This document shows, piece after piece, positions 8,452 to 16,725 of a stretch of 64,000 nt of DNA (position 1 is its first letter; every line of letters starts with the position of its first letter). The notes under the pieces are model-generated. The model was not told the DNA's origin, did no database searches, and saw nothing but the letters and a program-made list of their open reading frames with translations. This DNA is from Dyadobacter crusticola DSM 16708. GTDB lineage: Bacteria > Bacteroidota > Bacteroidia > Cytophagales > Spirosomataceae. The DNA is taken from positions 248,001 to 312,000 of the forward strand of contig NZ_JNJB01000001.1 of the NCBI RefSeq assembly GCF_000701505.1. Direction: 5' to 3'. The position numbers and the translations under genes were made by a program.

Positions 8452-11400
8452 TTAGAAACCTAGTTTTAGATTCAAGCCGATGGTCCTCGTCGAAGGCAGG
8501 TTTCCATATTCTACACCCTGAAAATTACCTGCACCCAGGTTTACGTCCGGATCAAACGGCAACTTTCTCTTGGCAACTCCCGGGATATCCAGGATAGCGC
8601 TTCCACGATAGATAAAGAATAGGTTACGTGCGATGAACGAGATCCGCGCATTCTTGATAAAGAAGTTAGGACCAGTCGGAATATTGTAACCGAGCGAAAG
8701 CTCTCTCAAACGAACATTGGTAGTGGAATAAGTAAAGAATTCACCCCACGAATAACGACCGCCTGATACTGTTGTCCAGAAATCCTCCGCATTAATCGCC
8801 GAAGTATTGGCTTCGCCTGAGCGCGTCACGCCCGGGAGTACCCAGCCACCTTCTCTGTTGTTGGTGGTGTATGCTGCATTTCCGTCAAAAGCCAGGTTAG
8901 CTTCTGTACCAGAAGTCATTACACCTCCGAAACGACCATCGATCAAAAACCCTAACACAAAATTCTTGTAGCTGAACTGGTTGCTGAAACCCAATGTAAA
9001 TTTCGGGTTGAAGTTCCCTATGATCTCGTTGGTTTTAGTTACTACCGGACGGCCGCCACCTTTACCTAAGCTATCCGGGGTAGTCAGGATGAATGCGCCT
9101 GTTGTGCTGTCCCGATCCCATTTCTGTGAGATAAGATCTCCGTAGGAGCCGCCTTCTCTTACAATCGGGCTGGCAGTACGTCCGTATCCGCCTGCCAATG
9201 CAGCTTCTTTGATTTCAGGGCTTAGCTTTACAATCGTGTTTTTGTTACGTGCAAAGTTCACCATCATATCCCAGCTAAAGTTTGCAGTTCTGACCGGCTT
9301 GGCAGAGAGGGAGATTTCTACCCCTTTGTTATTGATTTTACCCGCATTGATAAACTGGAATGCAAATCCCGAAGCAGGCGCCAGCGCCAGTTTGAGCAGC
9401 TGGTTTACCGTATTGGAATTGTAATAAGTTACATCCAGTCCCAGGCGACCATCAAATGTGCGAAGATCGATACCGAACTCCGTTGAAGAAGAAATCTCGG
9501 GTTTCAGGTTTTCGGCAGGTTTGGTATCATCACGGGAAATGAAGCCCAGCTTGTCAGGTCCGCCACCTTGTGAGAAAGTGTAGGTTTGAACCAGCTGATA
9601 AGGATCGGTATCATTACCTACCTGCGCCCACGATCCCCTGATTTTGGCAAAGCTGATCCACTCAGGCAGTTGCATTGCGTCAGAAAGCACGATGTTTGCT
9701 CCGAATGACGGATAGAAATACGAGTAAGGTTTTGGCAATGTAGAAGACCAGTCATTGCGCGCCGCCATATCCACGGTCAGGAAGTCTTTGTAAGAAAGAG
9801 AAGCGGTACCGAATACATAATGCAGCTCTTTTTCACTGAAATCAGCCCGTTGGGTTAATGTAGTGGCGAATGAAAGATCAAACTTGTTTGGCACGTTCAA
9901 ACCGTTTGCAAAACCACCTACCTGCGAAAAGCGCTTGTAAGTTTGTCCCGCACCGAAGTTGTAAGTCAATGCAAAATCTTTACCGATGTTATGATTTCCC
10001 GAAACAATTACATCCAGGTTCTTCTCAGAAATATTGTTTGTAAAATCCTCGTAAGATCCGCCTGTGCCAGCAAACAGCAATGTTCTGTTGGCCCAGCTTC
10101 TTGAAATGCGGTCATCATACCTGTCGAAACTGATCCTTCCCTGCACATTAAGCCAATCTGTCAATTCGTATTTGGCAGAGCCGAGAATGATAGTCCTGTT
10201 CCTTTTTTCCGTATTTGGTGTTTTGTTGATCGTCCAGTAAGGGTTCATGTAAATGGAAGAAGTAGTCCAGTAAGTTGGATTTCCATTCTCGTCCTCGTAG
10301 TTCTTGTAAGTGTTCAGATCAACGCTCCTGGGCACTTTGTACACATTCATCACAGCACCACTTTCTTCTCCGGCGCGCGGCTTATTTTCGATGGTCTGAT
10401 TGGTGTACGTGATTTTCGCGTCAGTAGAGAACTTTTTGCTGAACTGCGTGCCTATACGCAGGTTCAAAGTGTGCCGCGTCAATCCATTGTTCGGAATGAT
10501 GCCCTGGTTGCTATTGTGGGTATAAGAAGTATAAGTCTGCACCTTGTCAGTTCCAGCCGAGATACCGATCGAATTGTTGGTCGACACGCCGGTCCTGAAA
10601 AAATCCTTTACATTATTCGGGTAAGTAGTAGCGGCTGCACCCCAGCTTTGACTCGCTTTTTCAGCAAAAGCGCCCCCATTACCTTGTCCGTACGTATTTT
10701 GAAGCTGCGGCAGAATGAATGGATTTTCAATTACGACACCGGAGTTGATGTTTGCTGAAACCGAACCCGCCTTTCCTTTTTTTGTCGTGATCATAATAAC
10801 CCCGTTGGCCGCGCGGCTACCATATAGTGCAGACGCCGCCGCTCCTTTCAGTACGTTCATTGACTCAATATCGTCGGGGTTGATGCTCGAAGCACCGTCG
10901 CTTCCATTCACACCACCAAAATCGCTGCCCACCTGTCCCTGAACCGTGTTATCAATGGGAACACCGTCCACCACAAAGAGCGCATTGTTATTACCTGAAA
11001 TGGAGCGGTTACCACGCAAAGTAACGCGGGTAGCAGAGCCTGGCCCACTTGCACCCTGTGTGATCACGATACCCGCCACCTTACCTGAAAGGGTATTCAC
11101 GAAGTTGGCATCGCGGACATCGGTCAGCTGCTTCCCGTCAATTTTCTGGGTTGCGTAGGTAAGCGACTTCGCGCTTCTTTCGATACCTAATGCAGTTACC
11201 ACCACTTCTCCGAGGTTTCGTACATCGGGATCAAGGCTTACAGTAATTGTGCTCACAGATCCGGTTACGGCTACTTCCTTCGAGGTATAACCTACTGAAG
11301 AAATGATCAGCGTGGAACCGGACGCAGCAGAAATAGAGAAGTTACCGTCAGCGTCTGTGTTTGTACCCCGGGTGGTGCCTTTAATGAGAATATTAGCCCC

Positions 11401-11526
11401 TGGCAGTCCTGCACCATTCTCGTCATTCACCTTCCCCGTGACCTGCCGGTCCTGGGCGAATGCGGTGCAACAAAGAAATGCTACATGAACGAACGTCAGT
11501 AGCATCAACCGTAAATTTTTAGTCAT
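8452..11526 (-). CDS. SusC/RagA TonB-dependent outer-membrane transporter (locus B)
   Basis: A 1024-residue TonB-dependent barrel. Signal peptide about 1-24; regulatory-like domain about 28-105 (GKVNDENGAGLPGANI); TonB-box-like LGEVVVTALGIE near 108-119; SusC plug signature (NPDDIESMNVLKGAAAS, GSRAANGVIMITT); barrel ending GLNLKLGF. It is the first gene of the SusC-SusD-FG-GAP set running down to 3457. A TTG-N20-TAAATTTC promoter-like pair lies just upstream. No FecI/FecR-type regulator or hybrid two-component sensor is adjacent, so regulation is not apparent from context. Confidence 0.95.
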   Translation of the reverse strand: MTKNLRLMLLTFVHVAFLCCTAFAQDRQVTGKVNDENGAGLPGANILIKGTTRGTNTDADGNFSISAASGSTLIISSVGYTSKEVAVTGSVSTITVSLDPDVRNLGEVVVTALGIERSAKSLTYATQKIDGKQLTDVRDANFVNTLSGKVAGIVITQGASGPGSATRVTLRGNRSISGNNNALFVVDGVPIDNTVQGQVGSDFGGVNGSDGASSINPDDIESMNVLKGAAASALYGSRAANGVIMITTKKGKAGSVSANINSGVVIENPFILPQLQNTYGQGNGGAFAEKASQSWGAAATTYPNNVKDFFRTGVSTNNSIGISAGTDKVQTYTSYTHNSNQGIIPNNGLTRHTLNLRIGTQFSKKFSTDAKITYTNQTIENKPRAGEESGAVMNVYKVPRSVDLNTYKNYEDENGNPTYWTTSSIYMNPYWTINKTPNTEKRNRTIILGSAKYELTDWLNVQGRISFDRYDDRISRSWANRTLLFAGTGGSYEDFTNNISEKNLDVIVSGNHNIGKDFALTYNFGAGQTYKRFSQVGGFANGLNVPNKFDLSFATTLTQRADFSEKELHYVFGTASLSYKDFLTVDMAARNDWSSTLPKPYSYFYPSFGANIVLSDAMQLPEWISFAKIRGSWAQVGNDTDPYQLVQTYTFSQGGGPDKLGFISRDDTKPAENLKPEISSSTEFGIDLRTFDGRLGLDVTYYNSNTVNQLLKLALAPASGFAFQFINAGKINNKGVEISLSAKPVRTANFSWDMMVNFARNKNTIVKLSPEIKEAALAGGYGRTASPIVREGGSYGDLISQKWDRDSTTGAFILTTPDSLGKGGGRPVVTKTNEIIGNFNPKFTLGFSNQFSYKNFVLGFLIDGRFGGVMTSGTEANLAFDGNAAYTTNNREGGWVLPGVTRSGEANTSAINAEDFWTTVSGGRYSWGEFFTYSTTNVRLRELSLGYNIPTGPNFFIKNARISFIARNLFFIYRGSAILDIPGVAKRKLPFDPDVNLGAGNFQGVEYGNLPSTRTIGLNLKLGF

Positions 11527-11912
11527 AGGTTTCGTTGGGTTTTTTAAATTTTTTGAAATTTATATTCATTTCAACAGAATAGCAATTTATTCGGTTAATT
11601 ATAATTGCACTAAACTAATATTCTGAGATAATGAGAACCACAGCCGTTAAAAGTGCAACAATGCAGCTGAAAAGAAATATTATTTGTCGAGAATACATTT
11701 ATAACATCAAAAGAAATTTGGCTGCGTGCTCGAAACACCAATTTAGATTCGGCGTTGGCTGCTACTTACAACACCCATTGAACAACGGAATGCAGCTTTG
11801 CCGGCACAACGCGGAAAACGCACGCAAAAAGCCACGACAGGCCGCGTGGAGCATGTTATTGAACTAGTATTATAATAAGATTGAAAAGCGCGGCGGGATT
11901 TTGGCGCAGAAG
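11527..11912. other. Intergenic region upstream of SusC B
   Basis: 386 bp lie between the SusC B start and the stop of the gene at 11913. A promoter-like pair at 11555-11585 (minus strand, TTG-N20-TAAATTTC) is the only signal recognised. The rest (11590-11912) holds no convincing ORF, hairpin or RNA gene. Confidence 0.4.
11555..11585 (-). promoter_or_regulatory. Candidate promoter for SusC locus B
   Basis: TTG and TAAATTTC (7/8 match to TAnnTTTG) separated by 20 nt, reading toward the SusC ATG at 11526 with a short leader. Weak pattern evidence. Confidence 0.35.
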
Positions 11913-12326
11913 CTAGTAGTACTTTCGCCAGCCGCCTAACACAGCTCCCGTAATGGCATAAACGCATACACTCACGCCGCCGTCGATCAGCGCCAGGAGA
12001 AAAGGTTTGAGGGAAAAAAGATCTTTGACGATCGTGTCAAACAGGATGAAGACAACCCCGAACAGCAAACCTGTCAGAAAGCCGCTCCATACAGACTTAA
12101 CGGGAATTTTGGTGAAGACCCAGGCCATTGTGTAGGCCATGAACGAGGAGGAAACAATGCTTGCAAGATAAGGAGCCGGGCTCGTGGCAGCTTTGATCTG
12201 GTCCATGGTGAAACCATTCAACGCGATCCACTTTTCAGAAAAGGCACTGTACCATATTGGAGGAATAATTTGCCCGATCACTACGCACACCAGCACGGCC
12301 CAAAGATTGACAGATTGTTTTCTCAT
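11913..12326 (-). CDS. DUF1761-like integral membrane protein
   Basis: A 137-residue protein with four predicted membrane spans (about 8-28, 49-71, 78-100, 110-130). The N-terminal pattern VIGQIIPPIWYSAFSEKW resembles the G-x-x-WYS-x-x-F-x-x-x-W signature of DUF1761, whose function is not known. It ends in a basic tail (GGWRKYY). It is followed on the same strand, after 386 bp, by SusC B and preceded by queG, with no obvious operon partner. The family assignment is from memory of the motif. Confidence 0.65.
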   Translation of the reverse strand: MRKQSVNLWAVLVCVVIGQIIPPIWYSAFSEKWIALNGFTMDQIKAATSPAPYLASIVSSSFMAYTMAWVFTKIPVKSVWSGFLTGLLFGVVFILFDTIVKDLFSLKPFLLALIDGGVSVCVYAITGAVLGGWRKYY

Positions 12327-12407
12327 GTTAAGATTGAGTGTGTTATTCAGTCATCGAAAGGAACTCACGAACCCAAATATAAAAGGATTAACTATTAATT
12401 GTGCTTT

Positions 12408-13355
12408 TTATTTAGACGATATAACAAAATCGATATTACGCCTCAAACCTTCAAATTTGGCCCTTTTTACAGGCGACCGTTTGAAAATTTCCTTAAACAC
12501 TTCCTCCGTAATTTCCTGCCAATCGCTCATTTTAAACCCTGCCAAAGTTTCCGGCAGATCGAATGCGGGCGTAGAGTGCGGCTTGGAAAAACGGTTCCAC
12601 GGACATACATCCTGACAGATATCACATCCGAATATCCAGTTGTCAAATTTGCCCGAAACGTCCTGCGGTATCGCTTCTTTCAGCTCGATGGTGTAGTAAC
12701 TAATGCATTTGCTCCCGTCGACTACAAATGGTTCTGTAATTGCATCGGTCGGACAAGCGTCAATGCAGCGGGTGCAGGTACCGCAGTAATCCTGGACGGG
12801 ACCGTCGGGAGCCAATTCGAGGTCGCAGATGATTTCCCCAATAAAGAAAAAGCTGCCCATCTCCCGGTTAAGCAAATTGGAGTGCTTCCCGACCCAACCC
12901 AGTCCGCTTTTGGCCGCCCAGGCTTTGTCCATTACCGGCGCAGAATCCGTGAACACCCGGCCATTTACTTCCCCAACCTCCTCACTGATCGCCAGCATAA
13001 GCTGCGACAGCTTTTCTTTTAATACATAATGGTAATCGGTACCGTAGGCGTATTTGGATATTTTGAGATCGTCCTCTCCCTGGGGAAGCTGCTTTTCGGG
13101 ATAGTAATTCAAGAGCACGGAGATAACACTCTTTGCACCATCAACGAGCTTACGTGGATCAAGTCGCTTGTCAAAATGGTTGGCCATGTAACCCATTTGC
13201 CCGTTCTGGCCTTTGTTAAGCCATTTTTCCAGGCGCGGCGCCTCTTCTTCCAGAAACTCCGCTCTGGAAATACCACAGAAGTCGAAGCCGATTTCTTTCG
13301 CCTTCATTTTCACGAACCCACTCCTTTCCTGGCTTACTAGATCTGCGCTGGTCAT
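12408..13355 (-). CDS. queG: Epoxyqueuosine reductase QueG
   Basis: A 315-residue cytosolic enzyme that reduces epoxyqueuosine to queuosine in tRNA, using cobalamin and two 4Fe-4S clusters. Visible landmarks are the N-terminal [16 protein letters not shown], the active-site stretch [19 protein letters not shown] (about 137-155) and two ferredoxin-like cysteine sets, [12 protein letters not shown] (about 191-202) and [11 protein letters not shown] (about 245-255). Length matches the short QueG form without C-terminal HEAT repeats. It is divergent from grpE across about 110 bp. Confidence 0.95.
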   Translation of the reverse strand: MTSADLVSQERSGFVKMKAKEIGFDFCGISRAEFLEEEAPRLEKWLNKGQNGQMGYMANHFDKRLDPRKLVDGAKSVISVLLNYYPEKQLPQGEDDLKISKYAYGTDYHYVLKEKLSQLMLAISEEVGEVNGRVFTDSAPVMDKAWAAKSGLGWVGKHSNLLNREMGSFFFIGEIICDLELAPDGPVQDYCGTCTRCIDACPTDAITEPFVVDGSKCISYYTIELKEAIPQDVSGKFDNWIFGCDICQDVCPWNRFSKPHSTPAFDLPETLAGFKMSDWQEITEEVFKEIFKRSPVKRAKFEGLRRNIDFVISSK

Positions 13356-13375
13356 CTTGCAAATTTACAAATTGA

Positions 13376-13405
13376 TTGTAAAATGCCATCTTGTCAGTAT
13401 TTTAG
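13376..13405 (+). promoter_or_regulatory. Candidate promoter for grpE
   Basis: TTG, 19 nt, then TATTTTAG (7/8 match to TAnnTTTG), about 60 nt upstream of the grpE ATG in the divergent queG/grpE gap. No CIRCE inverted repeat was seen, so HrcA control is not indicated. Confidence 0.45.
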
Positions 13406-13466
13406 CTCTGGCAAAATAATTTACTTCAATTGGTGCATTGTATAAGTCACGTTATTATTAAGAATT

Positions 13467-14093
13467 ATGCCTGAAAACACAGATTTCAACATAGATCAAG
13501 ACAAAAATTACGAAATGAACGAGGAAAATGTGCCATTGGAAACTGACAGCACGGTAAATGATGAAAACAACGAAATTTCCAATTCGGTACCGCTTGACAA
13601 TGCAGGACAGGAAATAAAAAATGAAGCACCTGCTCAGGAAGCTGATCCATTGACGGCAGCAAAAACCGAGATTGCTGAGCTGAAAGACAAGTACCTGCGT
13701 CTGTATGCGGATTTTGAGAACTTCCGCAGAAGAACAGCCAAGGAAAAGCTTGAAATGATTTCAGGTGCCGGCGCCGACATGGTAAAGCTCATTCTCCCGA
13801 TCGTGGACGATTTTGAACGTGCCAAAGTTTCATTTGATTCTTCCACCGATGTGGAAGCATTGAAAGAAGGTGTGGATTTGATTTACAATAAGTTGTTCAA
13901 GGCTCTGGAATCAAAAGGATTGAAGGCAATGAGCTCGAAAGGAGAAGTTTTCGACGCCGAGATCCACGAATCGATCGCACAGTTCCCTGCGCCTTCCGAT
14001 GATCTGAAAGGCAAGGTGATTGACGAAATTGAAAAAGGATATTATTTAAATGACAAGGTCATACGCTACGCGAAAGTGATAGTAGGGGCTTAG
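13467..14093 (+). CDS. grpE: Nucleotide exchange factor GrpE
   Basis: A 208-residue cytosolic co-chaperone that releases ADP from DnaK. An acidic, low-complexity N-terminus (about 1-60) is followed by the long coiled coil (KTEIAELKDKYLRLYADFEN, then FRRRTAKEKLE) and the C-terminal beta-domain (GVDLIYNKLFKALES, EVFDAEIHESIAQ, DKVIRYAKVIVG). dnaJ follows 49 bp downstream on the same strand and is probably co-transcribed; dnaK is not in this window. Confidence 0.97.
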   Translation: MPENTDFNIDQDKNYEMNEENVPLETDSTVNDENNEISNSVPLDNAGQEIKNEAPAQEADPLTAAKTEIAELKDKYLRLYADFENFRRRTAKEKLEMISGAGADMVKLILPIVDDFERAKVSFDSSTDVEALKEGVDLIYNKLFKALESKGLKAMSSKGEVFDAEIHESIAQFPAPSDDLKGKVIDEIEKGYYLNDKVIRYAKVIVGA

Positions 14094-14142
14094 TTGAATC
14101 AAGATTGCTCAGCCGCTTTACATGGTACATTAGCAAAACATA

Positions 14143-15312
14143 ATGGCAAAGAAAAGAGATTATTACGAGGTACTAGGCGTAGACAAGCAAGCTACTGCGG
14201 ATGACATTAAGAAAGCTTATCGCAAGCTTGCGATCAAGTTTCACCCGGACAAGAACCCTGACGACCCGACTGCGGAAGACAAGTTTAAGGAAGCAGCAGA
14301 AGCTTACAGCATCCTGAGCGACGATAACAAGCGGGCACGTTATGATCAATATGGTCACGCGGGTGTAGGCGGCGCAAGCGGCGGCGGAGCTGGTGGCTAC
14401 GGAGGCGGCGGGTTTACGATGGACGATATTTTCTCTCAGTTCGGAGATATATTCGGAGATAGCAGCCCATTTGGGGACATTTTTGGTCGTGCGGGCGGTG
14501 GTCCTGGCGGCCGTCGTGTTCGGAAAGGTTCAGATCTGCGCATTAAGCTTAAACTGAACCTGGAAGAAGTTGCGAACGGTGTTGATAAAAAAATAAAGGT
14601 AAAACGGCACGTAACCTGTAATACATGCGGCGGTAACGGAGCCAAAAACGGCACTTCGCTAACAAACTGTAATGGATGTAACGGAACCGGTCAGGTACGC
14701 AAGGTAGTAAGTACCATGCTTGGACAAATGGTTTCTACCAGCACCTGTCCTACCTGCAACGGAGATGGCAAGATCATCAGCGAACGTTGCGATGCTTGCG
14801 CGGGTGAAGGAAGACTTTTGCAGGACGACCTGATTACATTGAATATACCGGGCGGTGTGGCAGAAGGAATGCAGCTGTCGATGTCGGGCAAAGGTAATGT
14901 ACCAGCGCGCGGCGGAATGGCAGGCGACCTGCTGATCGTGATAGAGGAAGAAGAAGATGCCATGCTGAAACGCGATGGAAATAACGTTGTTTTCGATATG
15001 CATTTGAGCTTCATCGATGCTGCATTAGGTACCTCGGTCGAAATTCCAACGATTGACGGAAAGGCGAGGATCAATGTAGAATCGGGTACGCAGGCAGGTA
15101 AAATCCTTCGGTTGAAAGGTAAAGGCATTAAAGACCTGAATGGATACGGAAAAGGTGACCAGCTGGTTCACATTAATGTGTGGACACCACAGCAGCTATC
15201 ATCTGACGAACGTGAAACGCTGGAATCGCTGCGCCACTCGCCTAACTTCCAGCCGAAACCAGGCAAGAACGAAAAAGGTTTTTTTGATAAAATGAAGGAT
15301 TTCTTTCATTGA
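14143..15312 (+). CDS. dnaJ: Chaperone DnaJ (type I Hsp40)
   Basis: A 389-residue full-length DnaJ that stimulates DnaK ATPase and delivers unfolded substrates. The J domain (1-70) carries the HPD motif ([10 protein letters not shown]); a Gly/Phe-rich linker follows (about 75-125); four zinc-binding repeats [24 protein letters not shown] and CDACAGEG lie at about 158-226; and C-terminal beta domains end with [12 protein letters not shown] strong hairpin terminator follows 20 bp later. Confidence 0.98.
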   Translation: MAKKRDYYEVLGVDKQATADDIKKAYRKLAIKFHPDKNPDDPTAEDKFKEAAEAYSILSDDNKRARYDQYGHAGVGGASGGGAGGYGGGGFTMDDIFSQFGDIFGDSSPFGDIFGRAGGGPGGRRVRKGSDLRIKLKLNLEEVANGVDKKIKVKRHVTCNTCGGNGAKNGTSLTNCNGCNGTGQVRKVVSTMLGQMVSTSTCPTCNGDGKIISERCDACAGEGRLLQDDLITLNIPGGVAEGMQLSMSGKGNVPARGGMAGDLLIVIEEEEDAMLKRDGNNVVFDMHLSFIDAALGTSVEIPTIDGKARINVESGTQAGKILRLKGKGIKDLNGYGKGDQLVHINVWTPQQLSSDERETLESLRHSPNFQPKPGKNEKGFFDKMKDFFH

Positions 15313-15332
15313 TATAAATACCTGAATTACAC

Positions 15333-15364
15333 GAGCCGCTTCTTTCGGGAGGCGGCTCTTTTTT
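15333..15364 (+). terminator. Terminator of grpE-dnaJ
   Basis: GAGCCGC and GCGGCTC pair around a 12-nt loop, followed by six T residues on the plus strand, 20 nt after the dnaJ stop. Confidence 0.85.
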
Positions 15365-15452
15365 GTTGCCAGCGCCCACTTCCAAAAATTCAAACTGCCG
15401 TAACATTCATTACCCTTGTTGCGGATACTTTTGTTGTTCAGCATTTATTATT

Positions 15453-16622
15453 ATGAAAAAAACACTCTTATCTCTATTGATCACATCCGCTACTTTTCAG
15501 CTGCAGGCGCAGTCGGCAAATGAACTTACCCTGGCTACTTATAATGTAAGTATGGAAGCGGAAAACTACTTTCCGCGTGGCACACCCGGGCTTTCAGAAC
15601 AAATCCTGGTTAAAGAACTGTCTTCGGGCCGCAATCAGCAGATCAGGAATATTGCGAGGATTATCAAAACTGTTCGTCCTGACGTCATTCTGCTGAATGA
15701 GTTTGATTATGTGAAAGACGGAACCACAAGCGTGGGCGCATTCATCAAAAACTACCTACAGACCGATTCAGACGGCGCGAAAGGGATTGATTATCCTTAC
15801 TACTACTATTCAACAGTAAATACCGGCCAGCCTAGTCCGTTCGACCTTGACGGGAACGGGAAAGCGGAACAGTACGGAAACGACGCCTGGGGCTTTGGCA
15901 ATTACCCGGGCCAGTACGGAATGGCGTTGCTATCGCGGTATCCGATCGACGAGGCGCAGGTAAGGACTTTCCAGCACTTCAAATGGAAAGATATGCCGGG
16001 TGCATTAAAAATCACCAAACCTGACGGAAGTGACTGGTACTCGCCGGAAGCTTGGGCACAATTTCCTCTTTCGTCAAAATCCCATTGGGATATCCCAGTG
16101 AAGGTGGGAGCAAAAACAATCCACGTACTTGCCAGCCACCCTACCCCACCTTCTTTCGACGGTCCCGAAGACCGCAACGGAAAGCGCAATCATGACGAGA
16201 TCCGGTTTTGGAAAGATTACATCAGTGACGGCGCATACATTTATGACGACAATGGGAAAAAAGGCGGTCTGGACTCAAATGCCGCATTTGTAATCATGGG
16301 TGATCAGAATGCTTCGCCAGATGAAGGCAATGCAATTGGCGAGGGAATACGTTCATTGCTCAATGATCCGAAGATTAATAACGAGCTAACTCCGGCAAGC
16401 AAAGGCGGCGCGGAACATAGCGCGGGAAATGCATTTGCCAAAAACCATACTGCATTCTGGCGAATGCGTGCAGACTACGTACTTCCGTCCAAAAATGGTT
16501 TCAAGATCCTTGACAGCGGTGTATTCTGGCCTGCAAAAGGAGAACCAATGGCCGAACTGGTAGAAAAAAGAGAATCCAGCTCCGATCACCGTTTGGTTTG
16601 GGTGAAAGTGAAGCTGGATTAG
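15453..16622 (+). CDS. Secreted endonuclease/exonuclease/phosphatase-family hydrolase
   Basis: A 389-residue protein starting at MKKTLLSLL, which gives a clean signal peptide cut near LQAQS; a longer in-frame start at 15363 only adds a non-signal sequence. The EEP fold is shown by TLATYNVSMEAE (about 27-38), DVILLNEFDY (metal-binding Glu, about 82-91), ASHPTPPSFDG, MGDQNASPDEG (about 285-295) and the C-terminal SSDHRLVWVKV (catalytic His). The substrate (phosphodiester or phosphomonoester) cannot be told from sequence. It converges on the DUF2723 gene, with a repeat cluster in between. Confidence 0.88.
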   Translation: MKKTLLSLLITSATFQLQAQSANELTLATYNVSMEAENYFPRGTPGLSEQILVKELSSGRNQQIRNIARIIKTVRPDVILLNEFDYVKDGTTSVGAFIKNYLQTDSDGAKGIDYPYYYYSTVNTGQPSPFDLDGNGKAEQYGNDAWGFGNYPGQYGMALLSRYPIDEAQVRTFQHFKWKDMPGALKITKPDGSDWYSPEAWAQFPLSSKSHWDIPVKVGAKTIHVLASHPTPPSFDGPEDRNGKRNHDEIRFWKDYISDGAYIYDDNGKKGGLDSNAAFVIMGDQNASPDEGNAIGEGIRSLLNDPKINNELTPASKGGAEHSAGNAFAKNHTAFWRMRADYVLPSKNGFKILDSGVFWPAKGEPMAELVEKRESSSDHRLVWVKVKLD

Positions 16623-16640
16623 CCCGTCTGTGTACATGCC

Positions 16641-16724
16641 CTTCGACTGCGCTCAGGGTGACAACACTTCGACTCCGCTCCTTGTGACAACGTAAGAAGC
16701 TTGTCAGTCTGAGCGCAGTCGAAG
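16641..16724. repeat. Cluster of three CTTCGACT-type elements, two direct and one inverted
   Basis: A 24-nt unit starting CTTCGACTGCGCTCAG occurs at 16641-16664, again in diverged form at 16667-16690 (26-bp step), and inverted at 16701-16724. Units 1 and 3 match except at two or three positions and would form a long stem. The cluster fills the gap between two convergent genes and ends 1 bp before the stop codon of the minus-strand gene, so it probably acts as a bidirectional terminator and looks like a dispersed repeat. Confidence 0.85.
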
Positions 16725-16725
16725 A

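Noticed and set aside
11590..11912. Possible small gene between SusC B and the DUF1761-like gene
   Set aside because: The open frames on both strands have atypical composition, no conserved pattern and no promoter with correct placement.
12399..13022. 207-codon open frame on the plus strand
   Set aside because: Antisense to queG, whose cysteine motifs are intact; the plus-strand product is atypical in composition.
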